Shown here piece by piece: positions 28,764 to 37,058 of a stretch of 64,000 nucleotides of DNA. The position numbers and the translations under genes are program-made. The DNA lies in the NCBI RefSeq assembly GCF_031951985.1, contig NZ_JAVLVU010000001.1, positions 248,001 to 312,000 on the forward strand. Direction: 5' to 3'. Origin of the DNA: Mucilaginibacter terrae (lineage in GTDB: Bacteria; Bacteroidota; Bacteroidia; Sphingobacteriales; Sphingobacteriaceae). How positions within the stretch are numbered: position 1 is the first letter of the stretch; each line of letters starts with the position of its first letter. The notes beneath the pieces are model-generated. The model was given only the letters and a program-made list of their open reading frames with translations. It ran no database searches and was not told the origin of the DNA.

Positions 28764-31223
28764 ATGATTAAAAAGCCATTGAATTTTGTGATAATGGGTA
28801 TGCTGATGATCGTATTCGGCGCGCAGTCTTATGCTCAGAATATATCTGCTCAGAAATATTTTCCTCAGCCCGATAAAATTAGATTTAACGGCTCCTGTCT
28901 TTTTATAAATGGGCAGGAAACTTTTGTGTACAGTGCCGCTTTTCATTATTTCAGAACGCCCAAAGAGCTATGGAGAGATCGCTTTGCCAAGATAAAGGCT
29001 GCCGGTTTTAATACTGTTGAAACCTATGTTCCCTGGAATCTTTCTGAAATGAATATGCCAAAAGACCTGGATGACCTTTCTCAATTTAATTTTAAAGATC
29101 TGATGGAATGGTTGCACATGGCCCAGGATGAATTTGGTTTTTACACCGTATTGCGGCCCGGGGCATTTATATGTGCCGAATTTGCAGGTGGAGGATACCC
29201 GCGCTGGCTGGCAAAATTCCGTCCGGATGATGTCGATGGTTTTTGGCTCAGAAGCGCGGATAAACGTTATTTAGATTGGCATGATCACTGGTATAAGGGG
29301 TTTTGTAAGGCAATTAGATCAGAACAAATAACCAACAAGCGGCCGGGAAAGAAAGGGGTGATACTGGTTCAGATCGAAAATGAGTATAACGCCCATAAAA
29401 CCACCAATAAAAGCTATGCACTACAGCGAATGTACGAAAGCGTCCAACGTGGAGGCATTAATGTTCCGGTCTTTACCTGCCTGACTTCCGAGACCCGCGG
29501 TAGTAAAGACCCGGCCTTAGCCCAGGTGTTTGATTGTGACAACTATTATGTCGGATTAAGAGATGCTGTCACCTGTGCCCGTCGGATGCAAACCCTGAAA
29601 CAACAGCAACCAGATGCTCCGGGTTTTGTTACGGAATTGCAGGGAGGCTGGTTCTCGACGGTCGGAAGTACCCTGAGTGAGGACCATTACTCTAATGACC
29701 GTCACTTTTATGCGATAGCTATGATGTCCATCGCTGGAGGATCAACGGGAATTTTTCCCTATGTGTTTGTGGGAGGGACTCACTTCGAGGGATGGGGTGC
29801 CAGAGGGCAGACGACTACTTATGATTATAATGCTGCTATCAGGGAAAATGGGGCCTTGTCTTCAAAGTATTACGCAGCGAAAAATATTGGTGATTTCATC
29901 AGACAATATGGAGGTTTGCTGATCCACTCCAAAGGTGGCGTATGCACGTTTACTAATGCTCCTGAAGAAATTGTCGGTGGTTTTCGAATATCCTCAAATG
30001 GCACGCGGTTTATTTTTATTCATAACAATTCGCCTAAAGAAACGCGTTCCGGGACAGCACAGGTAAGACCTGGTCAGGACAACACCGCTAAACCAATGTA
30101 CAATATCGATCAGGATGAAAAAAAGGTGTTAATAGCCAACCAACCGAATGCTGATCCAGAGCTTAAGACAGCTCCCTTCAAGATCGCCTATGAACTTGCC
30201 CCGTTAGAAACCAAAGTCTTGATCATCCCGCCTGGCCTCACTCCGGAAAAGGGAAATTGGTGGTTCTTCCAAAAAACCGATCCAACATCTAAACCAGTTA
30301 CATCCGTTCGTATTCAGGAAGTGAAAAAAACGGACGAAACCGCGGATGGTCAATGGCGTCCTTTGCCGGTAGGCAAGTCGTTGCCGGAATTAAAAATCAA
30401 TGATTCCCGTTATGTCAGGTACAGGACAAACTTTGAGCTGACCGATAAAGAGGCTGATCGGTACACCCGTTTGCTGTTTAATACTTTCTCGCGTGATATC
30501 ATCTCCCTGGAGATCAATGGTAAAATTGCACCGCGGCTTTATCCACAAGAAAAATGGGCAGCTGAAGTGACTCGCCAAAGAGAGCTTTCATTTACTTTTT
30601 TAAAAGAGAACGAATTTCACAATCGTTTCGATGTGACAGGTTTGCTAAAACATGGACGTAACGATATATGGATTGTGTATGAGAATATCGGGCATGAACA
30701 TGGCTATTATCCTATGGAGGAGTTGGCTGGTATCCGTACTGCCGGATTGTCGGTGAGCGATACGGTGATCGATAAAAAACTTAATTGGGAATATGATGCT
30801 GATCTGGCCGGTGTAAATAGTGGCTTTACACGTCCTGACTTTGTACCTGATAAAAATTGGACCACGCTTTCATTGGATACAACTACTAAAATTGCGCGTA
30901 AAGGTAACGGGCTCCAACCTAAAGGCAAACAAAATGCGCTGCTTACCTGGTATCAGGCCAATTTTAAATTGCCGGAAAAGGTCAGCAAGGAAACCTGGCG
31001 CCTTCTGATCAATGCATCCGGCAACGGCTATATCTATATTAATGGACATAACATCGGACGCCACTGGGAAGCCGGGCCGCAACGTGAATACTATATCCCG
31101 GAGTGTTGGTTGAAATTTAAGAAAGGGGAGACCAACACCATCGTTTTAGGATTAAGGCAGACAGTCAACGGTGCAGTCATCAAAAGTATGGAAATCCGTA
31201 CTTATGATAATGAAGGTATTTGA
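28764..31223 (+). CDS. Glycoside hydrolase family 35 beta-galactosidase
   Basis: 819 residues from the ATG at 28764. An earlier TTG-initiated frame from 28740 is less likely because the signal peptide (MIKKPLNF...QSYAQN) begins here. The TIM barrel shows YSAAFHYFRTPKELWRDRF and FNTVETYVPWN. The acid/base is E207 in QIENEYN, and the nucleophile E291 in FVTELQGGWF. Beta-sandwich domains follow, with the jelly-roll motif NGHNIGRHWEAGPQREYYIP near the end. It releases terminal beta-galactose from plant glycans such as xyloglucan, galactan or arabinogalactan. Exported to the periplasm. It precedes the GH43-CBM32 gene by 87 bp. Confidence 0.93.
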   Translation: MIKKPLNFVIMGMLMIVFGAQSYAQNISAQKYFPQPDKIRFNGSCLFINGQETFVYSAAFHYFRTPKELWRDRFAKIKAAGFNTVETYVPWNLSEMNMPKDLDDLSQFNFKDLMEWLHMAQDEFGFYTVLRPGAFICAEFAGGGYPRWLAKFRPDDVDGFWLRSADKRYLDWHDHWYKGFCKAIRSEQITNKRPGKKGVILVQIENEYNAHKTTNKSYALQRMYESVQRGGINVPVFTCLTSETRGSKDPALAQVFDCDNYYVGLRDAVTCARRMQTLKQQQPDAPGFVTELQGGWFSTVGSTLSEDHYSNDRHFYAIAMMSIAGGSTGIFPYVFVGGTHFEGWGARGQTTTYDYNAAIRENGALSSKYYAAKNIGDFIRQYGGLLIHSKGGVCTFTNAPEEIVGGFRISSNGTRFIFIHNNSPKETRSGTAQVRPGQDNTAKPMYNIDQDEKKVLIANQPNADPELKTAPFKIAYELAPLETKVLIIPPGLTPEKGNWWFFQKTDPTSKPVTSVRIQEVKKTDETADGQWRPLPVGKSLPELKINDSRYVRYRTNFELTDKEADRYTRLLFNTFSRDIISLEINGKIAPRLYPQEKWAAEVTRQRELSFTFLKENEFHNRFDVTGLLKHGRNDIWIVYENIGHEHGYYPMEELAGIRTAGLSVSDTVIDKKLNWEYDADLAGVNSGFTRPDFVPDKNWTTLSLDTTTKIARKGNGLQPKGKQNALLTWYQANFKLPEKVSKETWRLLINASGNGYIYINGHNIGRHWEAGPQREYYIPECWLKFKKGETNTIVLGLRQTVNGAVIKSMEIRTYDNEGI

Positions 31224-31310
31224 TCCGTCTCGGCCAGTTAACTCAAAGCTTCCATAGATACTTACTCCTAACGATCGATCAATAATTATCAAATTTTTAG
31301 CGATCACCAT

Positions 31311-32732
31311 ATGATGTATAGGTTAAATCGGATGATGGTACCATTATTAGCCGTTGGCACTTTTGCCGTGGCTATACTGAACACCACTTTGCTTAAAGCA
31401 CAAATTGCTAATCCATTTGGAAATCCGCTTATCCCGGATATGGTCGCGGATGCAAGTATTCAGGTTGTCGATAACACCTTTTATTGTTATGCAACAACTG
31501 ATGGTTATGATAATGGGTTAAATACTTCCGGCCCACCCGTTTTGTGGAAATCAAAGGATTTTGTACACTGGAGCTTTTCGGGCTACTACTTTCCATCCGC
31601 AGTAGGTCAGAAGTACTGGGCACCAAGTAAAGTTATAGCTGCCAATGGTAAATATTATATCTATCCTACCATAAACGGTTTCATGTACGCCGCGGTCGCG
31701 TCCTCACCCGACGGCCCTTTTCAACTGGCAATAAAGCCTGATAGTCTTTATAAGCCATTTACGCCATCGACCTTATTAAAGTCACCAGACTCTAAGCCAC
31801 CATATGGAATTGATGCGGAGGTTTTCATAGATGATGACAAACAAGCCTACCTGTTTTGGCAAAAACGAAAAGCAGCCCGGCTTCATAACGACATGGTGAC
31901 CGTTGATACAAACATCGTGACGATACCAACACCGAGGACAGGGTATTCAGAAGGACCAATATTTTTTAAGCGTAAAGGGATCTATTATTACCTCTATACC
32001 CTTGGAGGAGGAGAAAAATACCAGTACGCCTACATAACGAGCAAGAAGTCTCCGCTTGGCCCGTATGACTTTCCAACTACAAATGATATCATTACCACCA
32101 CTGATCGCGATCGGGGCATTTATGGGCCTGGACATGGTTCTGTATTTAATTTGCCCGGTACCGATGATTATTACTTCGTGTACCTTGAGTTCGGACGGGG
32201 TAGCACCAACCGGCAAACATATGTTAACAAATTGTTATTTGATCGGGATGGAAATATCAAACCAGTGATACTCAATAAAGAGGGGGTCGGCCCGTTATTA
32301 AAAGACAAAGTGGCCATCCCCAAAAAAATTTCAAAAGCGACCGCTTCCAGTATCCGGGCAGATCTGAAAGTAAAACCTGAAGGTGATTCGTCACTGCACC
32401 GCACAGAGTCGTTTTCGCCCTTCTTTGCTTTAGATGGATCCAATGGTTCCAGATGGATGGCCGAGACCGACGATACCGACTGTTGGCTGCTCGCAGACCT
32501 TGGTAGGCCGCAAAGGATCACACGGAGCGAGATCTACTTTGTCAGGCCAACGGCAGGGCATGCCTATGAGCTCGAGTATTCCCTGGACGCGGTTCGGTGG
32601 CTCCCAGTCGGCGGACATGGTGATGTACAAATAAGATCGCCGCATAACGACAAACTTAATTTAAAGGCGCGGTATCTTAGGGTGAAGCTGATCAAAGGCA
32701 TTCCGGGGGTTTGGGAATGGAAAATATATTAA
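31311..32732 (+). CDS. Glycoside hydrolase family 43 with C-terminal F5/8 (CBM32-like) domain
   Basis: 473 residues with a signal peptide (to about residue 31). The five-bladed propeller begins with FGNPLIPDMVADASIQVVD, where D45 in VADAS (or a close neighbour) is the likely catalytic base. YGIDAEVFIDDDKQAYLFWQ supplies the modulating aspartate, and TGYSEGPIFFKRKGIYYYLY the acid glutamate. From about residue 350 a discoidin-like sandwich appears (FALDGSNGSRW ... DCWLLADLGRPQRI ... ARYLRVKLI), typical of galactose/arabinose-binding CBM32. Activity is probably alpha-L-arabinofuranosidase, beta-xylosidase or galactanase. It follows GH35 on the same strand. Confidence 0.88.
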   Translation: MMYRLNRMMVPLLAVGTFAVAILNTTLLKAQIANPFGNPLIPDMVADASIQVVDNTFYCYATTDGYDNGLNTSGPPVLWKSKDFVHWSFSGYYFPSAVGQKYWAPSKVIAANGKYYIYPTINGFMYAAVASSPDGPFQLAIKPDSLYKPFTPSTLLKSPDSKPPYGIDAEVFIDDDKQAYLFWQKRKAARLHNDMVTVDTNIVTIPTPRTGYSEGPIFFKRKGIYYYLYTLGGGEKYQYAYITSKKSPLGPYDFPTTNDIITTTDRDRGIYGPGHGSVFNLPGTDDYYFVYLEFGRGSTNRQTYVNKLLFDRDGNIKPVILNKEGVGPLLKDKVAIPKKISKATASSIRADLKVKPEGDSSLHRTESFSPFFALDGSNGSRWMAETDDTDCWLLADLGRPQRITRSEIYFVRPTAGHAYELEYSLDAVRWLPVGGHGDVQIRSPHNDKLNLKARYLRVKLIKGIPGVWEWKIY

Positions 32733-33010
32733 GCCTGGATCGTTTCCAACGGGTATGATTCTGCGGTCGCTACGATAATATTGTGATTTTATTGATCATG
32801 ATCGTGACGGTGCAAAGTATCGCTTATTTATCTTGGAGAGACATTTGCTGGTGTCAAAAAATGAGGTTTGGATCTAATTGCTCATTATGTCTATCTTAAC
32901 CGTCATAAGTTTTAAAATTCATTAAGTTGCTTACTAAAAAACATTTATAAAATGAGGCTGATAAAGAACCTTGCTTTTCGCGACTTACTTTAGGATATAA
33001 TGTGAACTAG

Positions 33011-34051
33011 CTATTTTGGGATCTTAGCTTTAGAAAGTCGATTCGCGCTGGAATCCCTGATTGTTAACGAGGTCGGTAGTTGAACTATTCGTGGCGATAC
33101 CTCGGAAGTTGATTCCAGTTGCTCAAATAGAAGTTGTACAGCCTGCTCACAGATCGATTGAATGGGTTGAGCAATGGCGGTTATTGATGGTTTAAAAAAA
33201 CGAAAAAGATTGGCATCATCAAAGACAACGATACCGATCTGGTCAGGAATGTTCTTTTTTAGATCCAGTATCGTTTCGAGGCCTATTTCAGCAAGGTAAT
33301 TGGTGGCAAAAAATAACGCGTCAGTTTCTTTGTGTTTGTTGAGGAAATTTTTAAGCTGTATAACCGCTTTATCTTTGGGTTCATGGTATTTAATTTTCAA
33401 AACGTTTATATCCATCCCTGCTTCACTGGCAGTGATCTGGTAACCCCGCTCTCTTTCACGCATCTGGGCCTGATCGGAGGATAGTGTCACCATCGCTATG
33501 TGTTGGTAACCATTATCTATAAGATGTTGAATCGCCTTAGCCGTTCCCCTGAAATTATCTACAAGTACGCAACTGCCATCATAGTCACTCAAGGGGCGGT
33601 CAATAAAAACAACAGGTGTTTTTTCATCTACTAATTCTTTAACGGTAGATTCAATTCCGGGTGCTGGAACGATGATAAAGCCGTCAACCTGGTGGTTTCT
33701 GAAAACCTGGATCAATTCTTTAGTGATCTCTGTGTTATTTTCAGTACTGCCATAAACGATGCGATATCCTTTTTTTCCAAGTATTTCTTCAAAGCGCCTG
33801 GCTAATGTCGAAAAGAATGCGTCGGATATATCCTCGATCAAAATACCGATCGTTTTACTTTTTCCGGTCCTTAAACCCTGAGCCATCCGATTGGGTTTGT
33901 ATCCAACCTTCTCAATATGTTTCAATATCTTCCGTTGTAAAGCTTTGCTGATCGCATATTGATCAGCTTTGCCGTTTAATACCCATGATATGGTGGTCTT
34001 ACTAACATGGAGTTGCTCGGCAATATCTTTAATAGATAATTTTTTTTTCAT
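33011..34051 (-). CDS. LacI-family transcriptional regulator
   Basis: 346 residues. The N-terminal helix-turn-helix (IKDIAEQLHVSKTTISWVLN) is followed by the hinge helix KPNRMAQGLRTGKS. Its leucine would insert at a central CpG as in other LacI/GalR proteins. The periplasmic-binding-protein-like sensor domain fills residues 60-335. It is cytoplasmic. The window contains several CpG-centred 16-bp palindromes at promoters of carbohydrate genes, and this is the only LacI-type gene in the window, so it is the best candidate for the protein that binds them. That link is inferred. Its own upstream region (34052-34325) shows no copy of the palindrome. Ligand unknown. Confidence 0.93.
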   Translation of the reverse strand: MKKKLSIKDIAEQLHVSKTTISWVLNGKADQYAISKALQRKILKHIEKVGYKPNRMAQGLRTGKSKTIGILIEDISDAFFSTLARRFEEILGKKGYRIVYGSTENNTEITKELIQVFRNHQVDGFIIVPAPGIESTVKELVDEKTPVVFIDRPLSDYDGSCVLVDNFRGTAKAIQHLIDNGYQHIAMVTLSSDQAQMRERERGYQITASEAGMDINVLKIKYHEPKDKAVIQLKNFLNKHKETDALFFATNYLAEIGLETILDLKKNIPDQIGIVVFDDANLFRFFKPSITAIAQPIQSICEQAVQLLFEQLESTSEVSPRIVQLPTSLTIRDSSANRLSKAKIPK

Positions 34052-34325
34052 TCAGTTGAAGTTTGCAGTTTTTCAGGTGATGAATATAAAGCAATTAATT
34101 AAGTAACCTTAAATTTATTAGGTAAGTATTCTCTTCGGCATAATTACAAATGCTCCATCTGTTACTTTGCTCTGCAAAATAAGCCATGCCCACCAAATCA
34201 TCCGGGAAATGTTCTTACCACAGCTTTTTATCGGTAAAGTATATTTTAACCATTAGGCGCTCCATCATACCAACTTTGATCTAATGCCAAGGTGAGCTGA
34301 TCAAGCATTTCTTGTCCCGGTTAGA

Positions 34326-35969
34326 TCAGAGAATATAAAATGTTTGTTGAATGGGTTCGGCGGTTTTAACCTTATGGCCCTTCGAACTTCCATACTGCCA
34401 TGCCTCAACAACTACTTTTACCGGGAACTTTGCGTTAGGCGGTATGGGCTGCAAATGAATATAATTGTCTTTAACTATAGCAGGGCCTTCCAAAACAGAA
34501 AAATGAACCGTTAAGCCGGATGATGCTAAAGCTTGAGGCTTTACGTGTTTAGATTTCCTGTTTAGATTAGGAATTGGTAGGAACGTAATTGTTTGATCTT
34601 CACCAAGAACATTCCTTGGCCGCAGTTGCATTTTAGCTTGCTGCACTGCTGACCGGAAGTAAGCGTCTCCCTTAAATACGGCAGCAAACCAAGCTTCATA
34701 TCCTCGTTCGGTTTTGTCGAACCCATATTGGGGTTCAACGCGAAATGTGGAGTCATTGATCTTGATCACAGGTCCTGTTATTCTTTCGACCGTCAACCCT
34801 GCAGCAATTGGAAAGGAGATCGGAGTTCCTTCCGGCTGGCCTGACCAGGAACCAGGACGCGGGCTGCCGCCGGGTACGCGATCATAAAAGAATGGTTTAA
34901 CATGAAAGGTTATACCATCTGACATGGGATCAAATGCCAGCCGGATCTGGTTGTGAGTATTTTCCTGTTTTATGATAGTGTCATTTTGCAGGTAACCTAT
35001 CAGTGGTGTCTTTAAACCGGAAAAACGTCGCTGATATTTTCTTACAGCAGACACGGTTTCTTTGTCGAAAAACCAAAACGCTTCAGCTTTACTTCCTGCA
35101 TAAGTCTTGACCGGGGCTGCTTTCAGGTTAAGATCTTTATCACCTGACCATTTTTCCATTAACCATCCGGTCACTGTAGGATCAACTTTACTCAGGCTTT
35201 CTGAACGCTCATTATAATTTTTCGGTAAACGGAACTTTAAGGCCTTAGCGATGTAAAAAGCTAAAAAATCAATTTTTTCCTGCGTAGCATTAAAGTGACC
35301 TTCACCCGGGCATGCAAGCATGCTTAAAGGTAAGTTAGGGTGATCAGCCCGTTGTTTCAATCCTTCGGCTGACCAGATTACAGCTGCTTCATATTCTCCC
35401 ATTGTCTCCAGGCAAGGAATAAAATCAATATTCTTACTGCCCCATACGTCAGGGGCAAAATTTTTAGCCCTGAAATAAGGCCACTGGCCACTAACTGATA
35501 TTGCTGCTATTGCTTTCTCGGGACACCATGCAGCCATGTAATAAGGAGAACTTGCGGCCGCTGAATGTCCCAGCCCAATGAAAGGAACGTATTTCAATTC
35601 GGTATAACCTGAAGTTGTACCCAGGTCCCTCATGATGTTCCTGTAAATATCACCGGCCCCTTGTTGAAAGTCAAATGACAGGTCAAATCCAGGACTTACC
35701 CAAACCTCTGCAATACCGAGCTTGGACATTTCTTCTCTAAATCTTTTATTTTCAAGAATCGACTGCTCCTCCATGTTATTTTGTGCAAAAATGATTGCCC
35801 GCACACGTTTGCACTTTTCTGGGATCCAAAGGTATGCTTTTGAGTCTCTGCCATATTTTGTAGCATAGTTAACCGATACAGACCATTGCCATATTGCGCA
35901 TTTAGCTTCCTGGTGAATAGGAAAGAGCAGGGCTATCCAAATGACGAATCTTATATAATGTGATCTCAT
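34326..35969 (-). CDS. Secreted alpha/beta-hydrolase-fold protein, putative carbohydrate esterase
   Basis: 547 residues from the ATG at 35969. A frame eleven residues longer exists, but this start opens the signal peptide (FVIWIALLFPIHQEAKC). Residues about 50-250 have an alpha/beta hydrolase pattern: VRAIIFAQNNMEEQ, then the nucleophile elbow IGLGHSAAAS with S136, and a late LACPGEGHFNAT with the probable catalytic histidine. The C-terminal half is beta-rich, perhaps a binding module. I do not recognise a named family. Its operator-promoter module matches those of GH97, GH88 and SusC, so it likely acts on the same glycan, for instance by removing acetyl or other ester groups. That role is inferred. 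Confidence 0.65.
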   Translation of the reverse strand: MRSHYIRFVIWIALLFPIHQEAKCAIWQWSVSVNYATKYGRDSKAYLWIPEKCKRVRAIIFAQNNMEEQSILENKRFREEMSKLGIAEVWVSPGFDLSFDFQQGAGDIYRNIMRDLGTTSGYTELKYVPFIGLGHSAAASSPYYMAAWCPEKAIAAISVSGQWPYFRAKNFAPDVWGSKNIDFIPCLETMGEYEAAVIWSAEGLKQRADHPNLPLSMLACPGEGHFNATQEKIDFLAFYIAKALKFRLPKNYNERSESLSKVDPTVTGWLMEKWSGDKDLNLKAAPVKTYAGSKAEAFWFFDKETVSAVRKYQRRFSGLKTPLIGYLQNDTIIKQENTHNQIRLAFDPMSDGITFHVKPFFYDRVPGGSPRPGSWSGQPEGTPISFPIAAGLTVERITGPVIKINDSTFRVEPQYGFDKTERGYEAWFAAVFKGDAYFRSAVQQAKMQLRPRNVLGEDQTITFLPIPNLNRKSKHVKPQALASSGLTVHFSVLEGPAIVKDNYIHLQPIPPNAKFPVKVVVEAWQYGSSKGHKVKTAEPIQQTFYIL

Positions 35970-36092
35970 TAATGATCGATTTATTACTAAAGGGTTGCTC
36001 AAAACAGCTTTCCGGTTACTTAGGCATACGGTTGTATAAATTTAAAGTTCCCGTTATCGAATAACCTTCGTTTATGAATTGGGCATGATTTT

Positions 36093-36100
36093 CAAATATA
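36093..36100 (-). promoter_or_regulatory. -7 promoter box of the alpha/beta hydrolase
   Basis: Reading leftward the bases are TATATTTG, an exact match to TAnnTTTG. It lies 3 bp from operator B and 124 bp upstream of the start codon. Confidence 0.6.
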
Positions 36101-36103
36101 CTT

Positions 36104-36119
36104 ACTAAATCGATTAAGT
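36104..36119 (-). promoter_or_regulatory. Putative LacI-family operator, site B
   Basis: ACTAAATCGATTAAGT on the plus strand: one base pair away from the perfect palindrome at 11517. It lies directly upstream of a TATATTTG -7 box on the minus strand. Confidence 0.65.
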
Positions 36120-36361
36120 GGTGATTTTAGGATATTTTTAACATTAACCATGTCGTTCAAGGTATAAGCTACAAGTGCTCTAAAGTATAAATGAATTGAT
36201 GTACGCATTTTATATTATGATATAGAAATTGTAAGTTTATATTGCAGTTATACCTCCGCTACTGGAAAACACTCGTTATATAATTGTTCGGTCTGACTAT
36301 GCTGTCATGAGATAGATTTGATTTATTGAGTATTAAACCGTTTAAATTCTGTCATTTAATT

Positions 36362-36589
36362 ATGTATAGTAAGACGAAGGAAGAGCAATTGCCATTCACG
36401 TTTCTGACGCCGGAAATAAGTCCGGAACAGGTTAAAAGAAACTGGAATAAGATTAGCATGGAAATCAATGATAATATCTTGTATGAATTAAGCAAGCAAG
36501 AAAATCCCGTCCCAATGGCATCTGTCTTTTCTGAAGATGTACTTCTTGAACAATCGGAAAGTCATTCAGATAAAACCCGTGGTGCTTGA
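36362..36589 (+). CDS. Small hypothetical protein
   Basis: 75 residues from the ATG at 36362; an upstream start would add twelve. The sequence is hydrophilic and acidic in its second half (VFSEDVLLEQSESHSDKT). No domain, signal peptide or membrane segment is apparent. It lies between the divergent alpha/beta hydrolase and the HTCS regulator. Codon use looks ordinary, but the frame could be fortuitous. Confidence 0.3.
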   Translation: MYSKTKEEQLPFTFLTPEISPEQVKRNWNKISMEINDNILYELSKQENPVPMASVFSEDVLLEQSESHSDKTRGA

Positions 36590-37058
36590 ATAAGATCACA
36601 ACATTAATATTGATGTTGGGACATGGTGTAGGCCCGACATATTGATTTCACAGCTATCTCCACCTGCGTCTATTGCGCAGATGCTAATACAATGATGAAG
36701 TGTGACCAGCAGCTTTTTCATTCAATTACTTTTCCATATTTTGAAAAAAAGGCGTCCCTCGCTGTGATCTCGATAAAAAAGTATAGATGCATAGACATTT
36801 AAAGCTGAACCATTAGCTTTGTCAGACTTTTTCTATGTGTTACCTACACACTGATTATAAACTGATGCCGAAGGCTTACCTCTTGATGTTATTATAATTG
36901 CGGGTATAAAAACTATATATAGTTTTTATATATCAGGTAGTTATTAATTATAACTTATCAACTCAAGCAATAATATTCGATGCATTTTTTAGCGTAGCCA
37001 GTCTGGTTTTCACCTTGAAAAGCTTAATTTTTAAACAAGATTGAATCAAGTATTCGAA
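36590..37058. other. Control region upstream of the HTCS regulator
   Basis: About 470 bases without a recognisable gene. It contains the perfect 26-bp palindrome at 36905-36930, which is the outstanding structure in it. Confidence 0.5.
36905..36930. promoter_or_regulatory. Perfect 26-bp AT-rich palindrome upstream of the HTCS
   Basis: The 13-base arm TATAAAAACTATA is followed directly by its exact reverse complement, with no spacer. It lies about 130 bp upstream of the HTCS start. It lacks the GC stem and one-sided T-run expected of an intrinsic terminator, so an operator or autoregulatory site is more likely. Confidence 0.45.

Larger units (their letters stand above)
35970..36361. other. 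Control region upstream of the alpha/beta hydrolase
   Basis: About 390 bases holding operator B and a TAnnTTTG box for the leftward gene. An additional GATCGATTTATT stretch overlaps the region just before the hydrolase start (35974-35985). No other structure noticed. Confidence 0.5.
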
